Assembly (NCBI RefSeq): GCF_007995085.1
Contig: NZ_VOQS01000003.1
Span: forward strand, 1,860,001 to 1,924,000
Direction: 5' to 3'
From: Paraburkholderia azotifigens
Lineage (GTDB): Bacteria > Pseudomonadota > Gammaproteobacteria > Burkholderiales > Burkholderiaceae
Length of the DNA: 64,000 bases
The notes below the pieces were generated by a model, which did not search any database, was not told the DNA's origin, and saw only the letters and a list, made by a program, of their open reading frames with translations. Of the stretch, positions 35,117 through 43,695 are shown piece by piece. A program made the translations under genes and the position numbers. The number at the start of each line of letters is the position of its first letter. Within the stretch, counting starts at the first letter, position 1.

Positions 35117-36010
35117 ATGAAGCGAACGCTGCCCCCGCTCAATGCACTCCGGGCTTTCGAGGCTGCGGGCCGGCTTGGCAGTTTCAAGGAAGCCGCCGCA
35201 GAACTGCACGTGACGCACGGTGCGGTGAGCCAGCAGGTGCGTCTGCTCGAAGAGTGGCTGGGCGCATCGTTGTTCGAGCGGCATAACCGGCGCGTGGCGC
35301 TGACTCCCGCGGCGAAGGCATATCTCGGGGAAATCGGCCCCTTGTTCGAGCGGCTCTCGCAGGCGACGGAGAGATATGGGGTGCCCGAAACGGTCGCGCG
35401 GACGCTATCAGTGAATGCACCCGCGACATTCACGTTGCGCTGGCTGGTGCCGAGACTGGCGACATTCCGTGCTGGACATCCCGACGTCGAGGTCAGGGTG
35501 GAGACATCGAACGGGCCGCTGGAGAGTTTGAAAGAGGAATACGACATCGTCATCCGCGGTGGTCCGGATACGTTCTACGGCTATGCGATGCGGCCTTTCC
35601 TGTCCGAGGAGCGGCTCCCCGTTTGCAGTCCCGCGCTCTTGCAGCGCATACCGCTTCGAGTGCCGGGCGACTTGCGGCAGCACACGTTGCTGCACACGTC
35701 GAGTCTTCCCAGGCTTTGGCCTGACTGGCTGGCGAGCGCACGGGTTCCTGCGTTGAGGCCGGCTGCCGCTTTGACGTTCGACCACTTCTATCTGACCTTG
35801 CAGGCAGCGATCGACGGAATCGGCATCGCGATGGGGCCGACTGCGCTGGTCGCCGACGATCTCGCCGCTGGCCGGCTTGTCGCACCGTTTGCCCGTCCTC
35901 GTCTGCCGTCGCGCAGCTATTGCACTTACGTTCCGGATGGGAAGGCCGGCGATGAACTGGTCGCGCTGTTCCGTTCATGGCTGGAGCAAGAAGGTCCGAT
36001 GAAACGGTGA
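35117..36010 (+). CDS. LysR-family regulator, GcvA-like
   Basis: A 297-residue regulator. LPPLNALRAFEAAGRLGSFK and HVTHGAVSQQVRLLEEWLG form the helix-turn-helix of the GcvA type. The effector domain starts about residue 92 (LSVNAPATFTLRWLVPRLA) and holds DIVIRGGPD and DGIGIAMGP. The 120 bases before it contain AT-rich repeats such as GAGATAAATT and TTAGATAAACT, suitable for LysR binding, and are shared with the divergent EamA transporter. Confidence 0.93.
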   Translation: MKRTLPPLNALRAFEAAGRLGSFKEAAAELHVTHGAVSQQVRLLEEWLGASLFERHNRRVALTPAAKAYLGEIGPLFERLSQATERYGVPETVARTLSVNAPATFTLRWLVPRLATFRAGHPDVEVRVETSNGPLESLKEEYDIVIRGGPDTFYGYAMRPFLSEERLPVCSPALLQRIPLRVPGDLRQHTLLHTSSLPRLWPDWLASARVPALRPAAALTFDHFYLTLQAAIDGIGIAMGPTALVADDLAAGRLVAPFARPRLPSRSYCTYVPDGKAGDELVALFRSWLEQEGPMKR

Positions 36011-36183
36011 CGCCATTTATCAATTTCGCCCTTAGTCCCCTGGAAGGCGCTTTCGTGGTCGCATCGTTGATCGCGCTTGCACGTGCGATCTTCATTTCGA
36101 TACCCGCAGTGTCGCGGCAGACCGACAGGAACGCTGGCCGGTTGCTCGCGCAGGCGCGCGTTGTCGCGTCGTCTGGCAATTCA

Positions 36184-36423
36184 ATGGTGCGTATGGGCGC
36201 AGCCTCCTATCGCTTTACCGCTTACGAGAAACGCCTTGTCGTATGCCTTCTGGCTTCACGAGCCTGTCCGTACAAAAGCGTTCGCGTCTTGCAGGATCGA
36301 AGTGTACGAAGCGGCAATCTGACAATTGCATTGGATGGCGTGCGTGTTGAACTTTGGGGCAATGCGGAGAGCCTTGCCCGTTTAGCGAAAATGTTATCTC
36401 TGCAAGGGTGTGCCCGCACCTGA
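36184..36423 (+). CDS. Possible small protein, unsupported by family
   Basis: A 79-residue frame starting MVRMGAASYRFTAYEKRL. The latter part (SGNLTIALDGVRVELWGNAE, SLARLAKML) has protein-like strand-helix character, but there is no good ribosome site and the region between 36011 and 36583 is less GC-rich than its neighbours. A longer frame reaches back to 35977 inside the LysR gene. Whether it is expressed is unclear. Confidence 0.25.
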   Translation: MVRMGAASYRFTAYEKRLVVCLLASRACPYKSVRVLQDRSVRSGNLTIALDGVRVELWGNAESLARLAKMLSLQGCART

Positions 36424-36494
36424 ATGCAAAGTGGCTTGGCGTGTTCGAGCACTCAAGTTAATGCTCGCGAAGCCGAAATAGCGCTTATCGGTTG

Positions 36495-36530
36495 TTGTCA
36501 TTGATGTTGTCATTGATGTTGTCATTGATC
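36495..36530. repeat. Three tandem copies of a 12-base unit
   Basis: TTGTCATTGATG occurs at 36495, 36507 and, with one final change, 36519. It lies about 55 bases upstream of the small membrane protein at 36584. It could be a binding-site array or replication slippage. Confidence 0.8.
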
Positions 36531-36583
36531 GTCGATCGGACAGCCGGCAACACACTAACCACTTATCAATCGCAGGGTTCTCA

Positions 36584-36886
36584 ATGTTCAAGAGCGCGTG
36601 GGCGGGAAATGAGCCGCTTTGGAAGGTCTGGTGGGGGCTCGGGATTCCCTCGTGCGCAATCGTGATTCTGATCAACGCCTACGTCCTGTACGTGCTGCCG
36701 CTGCCGACGCCGCGCGTCATCTGGATATCGGCGATAGTCGTACAGATCGTACTGATCGCCGCATGGAGCCGAACGGCCTGGCTCTGCGCGCCGAACGTCA
36801 AGCATCGTGTCTGGATGTACCTTGCGCGAGGCTGGATCGTTCTCTGGCTTCTTTCTCAAGTCCAACGAACGCTGCAGCATGGTTAA
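36584..36886 (+). CDS. Small membrane protein of unknown function
   Basis: A 100-residue protein with two or three hydrophobic helices: WKVWWGLGIPSCAIVILINA, then VIWISAIVVQIVLIAAW, and a C-terminal amphipathic helix (ARGWIVLWLLSQVQ). The ribosome site is weak (AGGG). It looks like small inner-membrane proteins common in Burkholderia. It is separated from the GDSL lipoprotein gene by 120 bases. Confidence 0.7.
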   Translation: MFKSAWAGNEPLWKVWWGLGIPSCAIVILINAYVLYVLPLPTPRVIWISAIVVQIVLIAAWSRTAWLCAPNVKHRVWMYLARGWIVLWLLSQVQRTLQHG

Positions 36887-37009
36887 GCCGCGTGCCTCGT
36901 AACGTCAACCCGCTTCGCATCCTTCTTGCTTCACTTCACTGCAGCCTTTGTCGACTAACGACAAGCAAGCCGTCGGAGCGCCCCGCTCCATGGCGCAGGG
37001 AGGTTTCCG

Positions 37010-38035
37010 ATGCCAGCCATAGCTAAAAGAGTCGGCATTGCAATTTTCGCCGTATGGATTGCATTGCTTGCGGCGTGCGGCGGTAGCAGTGGAAATAGCA
37101 ACAGTAATGGCAGCACCCAGGCGAATCCACCGGGCGGCATCAGTCTGCAAACCGTTTCGTTTGGAGACAGCCTGTCGGACGTCGGAACCTTTGCGCCGAT
37201 CGCCGGCGCGGTGGGCGGCGGCCGGTTCACGACCAATCCCGGGCAGGTGTGGACCCAACTCGTCGCGCAACACTATGGCGACACGCTGCGCGCCGCCTTC
37301 ACGATCGGCTTCGATCATCAACTGAGTCCGCAAGGCGGCTTCGGCTATGCCGAGGGCGGATCGACGGTCGCGACGCCCGCCAATCTGAACAATTTCCTTG
37401 TCGACGTGATCGGCGACATCGAAATGCCCGTCACCCAGCAGGTGTCGAGTTACCTTTCGGCTCACGGCAGTTTCAACAGCGCTCAGCTCGTGCTCGTGTG
37501 GGCGGGGGCGAACGACGTGCTTCGTGCGGGCACGCTTCCGGCCGCGGCGCCGACCGTACAGACGGCAGCGAACACGCTGGCTCAGACGGTCGGGCAGATC
37601 GTCCAGAACGGCGCCGCACACGTCGTGGTCGTCAACCTGCCGAACATCGGTCTGTCACCCAAAGGACGTGCGTCGGCCGACGGCGGGGCGAATCTCACGC
37701 AGCTGTCGCAACTGTTCAACGACACCCTGAACGCGGCGCTGCAAAGCAACGGGTTACAGGGCAAGGTCATCCAGATCGATTCATACGGCTGGATCAACCA
37801 GATCTTCGCGAACTTCCAGAGTAACGGCTTCACGGTGTCCAACACGGCACAGGCCTGCGATCCATCGAAAACGCCGCACGACACGTCATTGCTTTGCTCG
37901 CCGGCTACCTACTCCGCACCCAATGCGGACCAGACCTACATGTTCGCCGACGACCTTCATCCGACCACGCGCGTGCATGCGCTGTTCGCGCAGTTCGTCG
38001 AACAGCAGCTTGCAAGCAGTGGTCTTGGTCACTGA
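37010..38035 (+). CDS. GDSL/SGNH-type lipoprotein esterase
   Basis: A 341-residue exported lipoprotein. The signal sequence ends in the lipobox LLAAC (Cys about residue 23), followed by a Ser/Asn/Gly-rich linker. The GDSL block I is VSFGDSLSDVGTF near residue 50. Block III appears as WAGANDVLRAG near 165, and the catalytic Asp/His block as FADDLHPTTRVHALF near 310. GGGAGG precedes the ATG. It is likely anchored in the outer membrane and hydrolyses ester bonds of lipids or esters; the substrate is open. Confidence 0.93.
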   Translation: MPAIAKRVGIAIFAVWIALLAACGGSSGNSNSNGSTQANPPGGISLQTVSFGDSLSDVGTFAPIAGAVGGGRFTTNPGQVWTQLVAQHYGDTLRAAFTIGFDHQLSPQGGFGYAEGGSTVATPANLNNFLVDVIGDIEMPVTQQVSSYLSAHGSFNSAQLVLVWAGANDVLRAGTLPAAAPTVQTAANTLAQTVGQIVQNGAAHVVVVNLPNIGLSPKGRASADGGANLTQLSQLFNDTLNAALQSNGLQGKVIQIDSYGWINQIFANFQSNGFTVSNTAQACDPSKTPHDTSLLCSPATYSAPNADQTYMFADDLHPTTRVHALFAQFVEQQLASSGLGH

Positions 38036-38047
38036 GCGTCGGGGATC

Positions 38048-38830
38048 TCAGCGATCCGCGGGCATCACTTGCCATAGCGGCTCCGGCGTCAGCGCGATTT
38101 CTCCCGTGAACGGCCGATCGTGCGAAAGAATGAGCAGCATGGTTGTCGCGAGCCCCGCGGAAAACAGGCCGATTGCCACGGCGGATGTCAGGCGGTCGCT
38201 GCAATGGACGAACGCGATCGCGAACAGCAGGCAGATTGCAAGAAAACTCAGGCATGCCCATTTGACACCGCTGACTTCCGAGCGGCTGATCAGAATCCGC
38301 TGGCGGCGCGCTTCGAGCGCGCGTTCCAGCGAGGCCGCCACTTCGCGCTGCGCCGTCTGCTGTCCGGGTGTGCTGACGGCGAGCGCGAGCGTGAACTGGA
38401 GCGCCGCGTTCAACGTAGGCGGGCTGATGTTCAGCGTCACGCTTCCTTGCCCCATGAGCGGCCATTCGGTCGTTGCCGTGTACTGGATGTAGTCCCGAAT
38501 CAGCTTTCGCAACGCGACCTGGGCATCGGCGGGCAGCACGGCGGACAGGACGACAGCCGAACGCAGCGCGCTGGCTTCCGCATCGACGGCGGCATCGGCG
38601 CGCGCCGTGTCGTTCCAGACCTGCGCCGCCGTGAACGCAATGAACAAGCCGAAGATAACGCCGACAGGAGATAGCAGACCGGGCGAAATCGCCTTGTACG
38701 ATCGCCCGTTCGGGCCATTGGCAAGCCATCCGCTGACGAGATGCGTCATGGCGCCCGCGAAAAACGTCGCAACAAAAGTAACGAGCGCCATCAACCATAA
38801 CGGCAGTTCATGCAGCCATGTACTCATCAT
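38048..38830 (-). CDS. DUF4239 membrane protein
   Basis: A 260-residue membrane protein with two N-terminal spans (LWLMALVTFVATFFAGAMTH and SPVGVIFGLFIAFTAAQVW), a central soluble helical domain with DTARADAAVDAEASALRSAV, and two C-terminal spans (CLSFLAICLLFAIAFVH and a second about residue 225). This is the layout of DUF4239, a bestrophin-like family. It is convergent with the GDSL gene. The role is unknown; anion-channel relatives suggest ion transport. Confidence 0.85.
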   Translation of the reverse strand: MMSTWLHELPLWLMALVTFVATFFAGAMTHLVSGWLANGPNGRSYKAISPGLLSPVGVIFGLFIAFTAAQVWNDTARADAAVDAEASALRSAVVLSAVLPADAQVALRKLIRDYIQYTATTEWPLMGQGSVTLNISPPTLNAALQFTLALAVSTPGQQTAQREVAASLERALEARRQRILISRSEVSGVKWACLSFLAICLLFAIAFVHCSDRLTSAVAIGLFSAGLATTMLLILSHDRPFTGEIALTPEPLWQVMPADR

Positions 38831-38975
38831 TGCGGCTCGTGCGATGCGCAGCGTGAAGGCGATATCCGGGAAGCGCGGGCGAACTCAAAATCAAAACGCA
38901 CACGAAACCATGCGGTTGCGACATCCGTCTGTGCGATCGGCAACGTTTCGGGAGATGTCCCGCTTGACCAGCCCG

Positions 38976-39479
38976 CTAGGTGCAGAAGTCTTGACGGAGA
39001 TACCCCGCGACCGGGGGTGTCATCGCCATGCTGCGTAATGCCTCCGGCGATACCAGATGCGCATCGATAATCTCGCGATTATCGAGCCGCAGTTCAGGCA
39101 TCCGATCGAGGTGCAGCTCGAAGAAGTGCACTCTGTCCTTACGCCCGTCCCACTCGCCGCAGACGCAGCCCACGGCGCGCAATGCATGCGACGAGAGATC
39201 GACTGGCGAAAGTCCGATCTCTTCCTCCATTTCCCGCAGCGCCGCTGCCTCGGGCGTCTCGCCGGCGTGGATACTGCCGCCGGGAAAACTCCACTCGGCC
39301 CGGTACGACGACTTCAGCAGCAACAGCGACTGCCCGACGTAGATCGCGACCAGCGCGCCCTGATGATGAGGCCGTCGAACGTGCCACCAGGCGCGAGCGA
39401 GCGGAAATGCGAGGCGAAGCGCCATGCGCCAGACAGCGTCGACAAGCATGGCCGTCCGGCCTCGCTCAAGCCTCGGCAT
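38976..39479 (-). CDS. Nudix hydrolase
   Basis: A 167-residue protein that hydrolyses nucleoside-diphosphate-linked substrates. The Nudix box is complete: GGSIHAGETPEAAALREMEE followed by EIGL (G...E...REMEEEIGL). The N-terminal 35 residues form an amphipathic helix unusual for the family. AAGGAG precedes the chosen start at 39479. It stands alone on this strand. Confidence 0.93.
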   Translation of the reverse strand: MPRLERGRTAMLVDAVWRMALRLAFPLARAWWHVRRPHHQGALVAIYVGQSLLLLKSSYRAEWSFPGGSIHAGETPEAAALREMEEEIGLSPVDLSSHALRAVGCVCGEWDGRKDRVHFFELHLDRMPELRLDNREIIDAHLVSPEALRSMAMTPPVAGYLRQDFCT

Positions 39480-39685
39480 GAGGAATCTCCTTTTCGTTCA
39501 TCGTCGGAAGTTTTTCACACTACTGTATGCGACGAACCCGTCGCGGTTCTCCAGCCTTTCTTGCGATCCATTGAAGAGTGTGTTGCAGCCCTTGCCCGTA
39601 ACGCGCGCAAGCACAACTGCTATCCTTCAAAGACCGAAGTGAAAGGGCGCGTCGCCCGCTCAAACGGCATCTGACGCGCAAAGAT

Positions 39686-39931
39686 ATGAACCTTCTGAAA
39701 CCTCTCGTCCTGATCTCCGCGCTGCTATGCGGAGCCGCCCATGCCGGCACGATACTGCCGGCTGGTGACACGTCGAATCATTCGGCGAATGATCGCGCGC
39801 TGCTGTGCGATTCCGTGTCGTTCGCAACGGGAAGCGCGCAGAATCGCGCGGCATGCCGCCGGGTCTTTGCGCGCGAGGCGCGTCCGACGGTGCAGACCGC
39901 GCCGCTCACGGCATCCGATTACGCGTCCTGA
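39686..39931 (+). CDS. Small exported protein of unknown function
   Basis: An 81-residue frame with a clear signal peptide (MNLLKPLVLISALLCGAAHA). The mature part contains two cysteines (ALLCDSVSF and RAACRRVF) that could form a disulphide. The ribosome site is weak. It ends inside the last 13 bases of the convergent LacI gene. Confidence 0.6.
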   Translation: MNLLKPLVLISALLCGAAHAGTILPAGDTSNHSANDRALLCDSVSFATGSAQNRAACRRVFAREARPTVQTAPLTASDYAS

Positions 39932-40986
39932 TCCGGCTCGGCGCTCTGCGTACTCGCACGCACCACGAGTTCGAATCCCACATCGACGATGCGCGGTTCG
40001 GGCTCGTCGCCCGGCCGTGCTGCGCGCTCCATCAGTTCCTGCGCGATGCGCAGGCCGATCTGCGTGGCGCGCGGCTGAATCGTGGTCAGCGGCGGCACGC
40101 ATTCCTCGCTGAACGGCAGATCGCCGAAACCGGCCACCCGCAAACGCTGCGGCACCGCCAACCCGCGACGCTGCGCTTCGAACAGCACGCCTAGTGCGAT
40201 CACGTCGTTCGAGCAAGCGATTGCGTCGACCTCCGGCATGCGTTGCAGAATGTCGGCCAACGCGTGGGCGCCAGCTTTCGGCGACGCATCGCCCGGCACA
40301 TCCTCGACGTGCACGTCGATTCCCGCCTTCAGCATTGCCCGGCTGAAACCCTCGCAGCGCTGGCGGGCCCGCACGTCGCTGGTCATGCGCGCGCCGATGA
40401 ACGCCGCGCGCTTGGCGCCGATATCCAGCATGTGCCGCGCAATGGCTTCGCCTGCCTCGTAGTGCGAGAAGCCGACCTGCAGATCGAACGGCTGCTCGCC
40501 GAGTTCCCACATCTCCGCCACGGGCGCGCGCGCGGTTCGCAGCAGCGCGCGCGTTTCGTCGTCGTGGCGGCAACCGGTGACGACCAGCGCCGTCGGCGAC
40601 CAAGACAGAAAGGTACGCACGAGATCCGCCTCGCGGCCCGGCTCGTATTCGGTCGCGCCGAGCAGCAGCTGATAGCCATGCCGGTCGAACTCTTTCTGCA
40701 TCGCAGCGACCGTCGCCGAAAAGAACGCGTTGCCGAGCGACGGCACGACGACGCCGATGGCGCGCGTGCGCGCAGCGGCCAGACTGCCTGCAAGCAGATT
40801 GGGCACGTAGCCGAGCACCTCGATGGCCTGCTTGATGCGCGGCGCGATGCGCGGCGAGACGGCCTCGGGGTTGCGCAGGAACAGCGAGACGGAACTGGCG
40901 GACACGCGTGCACGGGCGGCGACGTCATCCATCGTGACGCGGTTGGTGCTGCGCCGGGAGCGCGGTGCCTTGGCTGTCTGGGACAT
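39919..40986 (-). CDS. LacI-family regulator of the sulfoquinovose cluster
   Basis: A 355-residue repressor. The start is the ATG at 40986 (MSQTAKAPRS); a TTG three codons upstream is less likely. The helix-turn-helix is VTMDDVAARARVSASSVSLF, then the hinge NLLAGSLAAARTRAIGVVVP and a sugar-binding-protein-like effector domain to the end. It is divergent from the lactonase gene. Two LacI-type palindromes lie between the two genes and an identical one lies before the symporter gene, so it probably represses itself and both transcripts, with sulfoquinovose or a pathway intermediate as inducer (inference). Confidence 0.93.
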   Translation of the reverse strand: MSQTAKAPRSRRSTNRVTMDDVAARARVSASSVSLFLRNPEAVSPRIAPRIKQAIEVLGYVPNLLAGSLAAARTRAIGVVVPSLGNAFFSATVAAMQKEFDRHGYQLLLGATEYEPGREADLVRTFLSWSPTALVVTGCRHDDETRALLRTARAPVAEMWELGEQPFDLQVGFSHYEAGEAIARHMLDIGAKRAAFIGARMTSDVRARQRCEGFSRAMLKAGIDVHVEDVPGDASPKAGAHALADILQRMPEVDAIACSNDVIALGVLFEAQRRGLAVPQRLRVAGFGDLPFSEECVPPLTTIQPRATQIGLRIAQELMERAARPGDEPEPRIVDVGFELVVRASTQSAEPDQDA

Positions 40987-41097
40987 GGGCTGCAAGCGGT
41001 CGAAAGGGCAGGCGCCGCACGCGGCGCGAAGCCTGTATTGTAATTGCCGCAGCGCAACGAGTCATCTCCTCCGCACTAACCCTGGTATCGCTCGAAG

Positions 41098-41114
41098 AAA
41101 TCGTAGCGCTATTA
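41098..41114. promoter_or_regulatory. Imperfect LacI-type operator
   Basis: AAATCGTAGCGCTATTA has the AGCGCT core of the perfect palindrome located 16 bases further on, with a partly matching flank. Spacing of core centres is 16 bases, about one and a half helical turns. Confidence 0.5.
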
Positions 41115-41116
41115 TT

Positions 41117-41130
41117 TCGCAGCGCTGCGA
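41117..41130. promoter_or_regulatory. Perfect palindromic LacI-type operator upstream of the lactonase
   Basis: TCGCAGCGCTGCGA is a perfect 14-base palindrome 35 bases before the lactonase start. The same 14 bases occur before the symporter gene at 43611. The central CG of AGCGCT is the usual centre for LacI-family sites. It would overlap or follow the promoter (a TATTAT box lies at 41110). Confidence 0.8.
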
Positions 41131-41164
41131 TTTTAGCTGCGCGACCTGAACAGTCTGAGCCAAC

Positions 41165-42067
41165 ATGCCTTCTTCCGATCTCCGCTGCGTCCTCGACGCC
41201 CGTGCGCAACTCGGCGAATGTCCTCGCTGGGACGAGCGCGAGCGCGTGCTGTACTGGGTCGATATCCTCGAACCGGCGCTGCATCGCTTCGATCCGGCGA
41301 CGGGCATCGACGGGACGTTGGCGCTGCCGGAACACATCGGCTGCTTTTCGCTGGTTGAAGGAGGCGGCTTTATCGCGGGTCTGCGCTCGGGCATCTGGCT
41401 GCTCGACGAGATGGCGCGTCCCGTCCGGCAACTCGCCGCAAATCCCGAAGACGTGCGCACGAGCCGCTTCAACGATGGCCGTTGCGACGCGTCCGGGCGT
41501 TTTTTCGCGGGCACGATCGACGAACCGAAGGCGGGCGGCAACGCGCACCTCTACCGCGTCGCTGACGGCGACCTGCAAGCATTGAGCTCGGGCCTCCTGA
41601 CCTCGAACGGGCTCGCCTTCAGCCCGGACAGCCGCTGGCTGTATCACTCCGACACGCCCAACTTCACGATCTACCGCCGCGAATACGACCTCGCGACAGG
41701 TGCATGCGGCGAAGCCGAAGTGTGGGCGCGCATCCAGCCGACAGCGGACGATCGCGGCCGCCCGGACGGCGCGGCCATCGACGCCGAAGGCTACTACTGG
41801 AGCGCGTTCTACGAAGGCGGGCGCGTGGTCCGCTTCGCGCCGGACGGCACGGTCGACGCCGCCCACCCCGTGCCCGTGCGCTGCCCGACGATGTGCGCGT
41901 TCGGCGGCGACGATCTGCGCACGCTCTACATCACGTCGGCGCGTGCGGGCCGCGGCGCCGAAGAACTCGAACGCGAGCCGCTGGCGGGCGGCCTGTTTGC
42001 GATGCGCACGGACGTGCCGGGCCTGCCCGAGCCGCGCTGGCGCGAATCGGCGTCCACATTCGCATGA
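41165..42067 (+). CDS. SMP-30/gluconolactonase family; likely 6-deoxy-6-sulfogluconolactonase
   Basis: A 300-residue six-bladed beta-propeller lactonase. Metal ligands of the family are visible: Glu in LGECPRWDE, Asn in RFNDGRCDASGRFFAGT, Asn in TSNGLAFSPD and Asp in RPDGAAIDAEGYYW. In the sulfo-Entner-Doudoroff pathway this enzyme hydrolyses 6-deoxy-6-sulfogluconolactone to 6-deoxy-6-sulfogluconate. It is the first gene after the LacI operators, and its stop overlaps the next start (ATGA). The specific substrate is inferred from the cluster. Confidence 0.9.
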   Translation: MPSSDLRCVLDARAQLGECPRWDERERVLYWVDILEPALHRFDPATGIDGTLALPEHIGCFSLVEGGGFIAGLRSGIWLLDEMARPVRQLAANPEDVRTSRFNDGRCDASGRFFAGTIDEPKAGGNAHLYRVADGDLQALSSGLLTSNGLAFSPDSRWLYHSDTPNFTIYRREYDLATGACGEAEVWARIQPTADDRGRPDGAAIDAEGYYWSAFYEGGRVVRFAPDGTVDAAHPVPVRCPTMCAFGGDDLRTLYITSARAGRGAEELEREPLAGGLFAMRTDVPGLPEPRWRESASTFA

Positions 42068-43557
42068 ATCCACTCTCGACGGACCCTGACATGCCTGACC
42101 TGAAAGACTCCACTCTGCTGCGCACGCAATGCCTGATCGGCGGTGAATGGCGCGCGGCGCGCGACGGCCGCACCTTCGACGTCACCGATCCCGCCACGGG
42201 CGCGCTGATCGCGAGCGTGCCGTCGATGACGGCCGTCGAAACGCGCGAGGCCATCGCTGCCGCAGAAGCCGCGCTGCCTGCGTGGCGCGCGCTGACGGCC
42301 AGGGCGCGTGCCGCGTTGCTGCGCAAGTGGCACGACCTGATGCTCGAACATCTCGACGACCTCGCGTTGCTGATGACGGCCGAACAGGGCAAGCCGCTTG
42401 CCGAAGCGAAGGGCGAGATCGCGTTTGCCGCCAGCTTCATCGAATGGTTCGCGGAAGAGGCGCGTCGCGTCGACGGCGATGTGATCGCGACGCCTGCGAA
42501 TGACCGGCGGCTGGTCACGATCCGTCAGCCCGTCGGCGTATGCGCGGCGATCACGCCGTGGAATTTCCCGGCCGCGATGATCACGCGCAAGGCAGGTCCG
42601 GCGCTCGCGGCGGGTTGCACCATGGTGCTCAAGCCCGCATCGCAAACGCCGTTTTCCGCGCTGGCGCTCGCCGCGCTGGCCGAGCGCGCCGGCATTCCTG
42701 CGGGCGTGCTCAACGTCGTGACGGGCGATCCGCAGCCGATCGCCGAAGAACTCACGGGCAATCCCGTGGTGCGCAAGCTGTCGTTCACGGGTTCGACGGG
42801 CATCGGCGCGCGGCTGATGGAGCAGGGCGCGCGGCATATCCAGAAGCTGTCGCTGGAACTGGGCGGCAATGCGCCGTTCATCGTGTTCGACGATGCCGAC
42901 CTCGACGCCGCCATCGAAGGCGCGCTGATCTCGAAGTACCGCAACGCCGGTCAAACGTGCGTGTGCGCGAACCGTTTTTACGTGCAGGCAGGCGTCTACG
43001 AAGCCTTCGTCGACAGACTGGCGACGCGCGTGCAGGCGCTGCGCTGCGGCGACGGGCGCGAGCCGTCGACGCAGATCGGTCCGCTGATCGACGCACGCGC
43101 GCTGGCGAAGGTGAACGAACTGGTAACGGACGCCCGCGCGCAAGGCGCGAACGTGCTGTGCGGCGGCGAACCGCTCGCGCTGAATGGCGACGGCGCGCCG
43201 CGCCACTACGCGCCGACCGTGCTGACGAACGTCACGCCGTCGATGCGCGTCGCGCGCGAAGAAATCTTCGGCCCAGTTGCGCCCGTCATGCGCTTCACCG
43301 ACGAACAGGACGTGATCGCGCTCGCCAACGACACCGAGTTCGGTCTGGCCAGCTATTTCTACACGCGCGACATGGCACGCGTCTGGCGTGTCGCCGAAGC
43401 ATTGGAGTTCGGCATGGTCGGCATCAACACGGGGCTGATCTCGACCGCGGAAGCGCCGTTCGGCGGCGTCAAGCAGTCGGGCCTCGGACGCGAGGGTTCA
43501 AAATACGGCATCGACGAATACCTGGAAATGAAGTACCTGTGCATGCAAGTGGCGTAA
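42064..43557 (+). CDS. Aldehyde dehydrogenase; likely sulfolactaldehyde dehydrogenase
   Basis: A 497-residue NAD(P)-dependent aldehyde dehydrogenase of the succinate-semialdehyde (GabD) type. The catalytic Glu is in LSLELGGNAP, the catalytic Cys in NAGQTCVCANR, and the cofactor region GSTGIGARLM is intact. In sulfo-ED clusters the enzyme of this family oxidises 3-sulfolactaldehyde to 3-sulfolactate. It overlaps the lactonase gene by four bases. An alternative start is the ATG at 42091. Confidence 0.92.
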   Translation: MNPLSTDPDMPDLKDSTLLRTQCLIGGEWRAARDGRTFDVTDPATGALIASVPSMTAVETREAIAAAEAALPAWRALTARARAALLRKWHDLMLEHLDDLALLMTAEQGKPLAEAKGEIAFAASFIEWFAEEARRVDGDVIATPANDRRLVTIRQPVGVCAAITPWNFPAAMITRKAGPALAAGCTMVLKPASQTPFSALALAALAERAGIPAGVLNVVTGDPQPIAEELTGNPVVRKLSFTGSTGIGARLMEQGARHIQKLSLELGGNAPFIVFDDADLDAAIEGALISKYRNAGQTCVCANRFYVQAGVYEAFVDRLATRVQALRCGDGREPSTQIGPLIDARALAKVNELVTDARAQGANVLCGGEPLALNGDGAPRHYAPTVLTNVTPSMRVAREEIFGPVAPVMRFTDEQDVIALANDTEFGLASYFYTRDMARVWRVAEALEFGMVGINTGLISTAEAPFGGVKQSGLGREGSKYGIDEYLEMKYLCMQVA

Positions 43558-43610
43558 GCGCCCGGCGAATTCCGTCAGGCACCGGATGCGCTTTAACGCT
43601 CGCACAGAAA

Positions 43611-43624
43611 TCGCAGCGCTGCGA
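43611..43624. promoter_or_regulatory. Perfect palindromic LacI-type operator upstream of the symporter
   Basis: TCGCAGCGCTGCGA is identical to the site at 41117-41130. It lies 72 bases before the symporter start and 54 bases after the aldehyde dehydrogenase stop. It marks a second promoter controlled by the same repressor. Confidence 0.8.
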
Positions 43625-43695
43625 AAATAGCGTCCGGTTGCCGGGTTCATCGCCCACACGAAGCCCGAAAACAACCTCAAAGGGATGAGGAGACA

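Noticed and set aside
36495..36530. CRISPR-like repeat
   Set aside because: The units are adjacent, only 12 bases long and without spacers.
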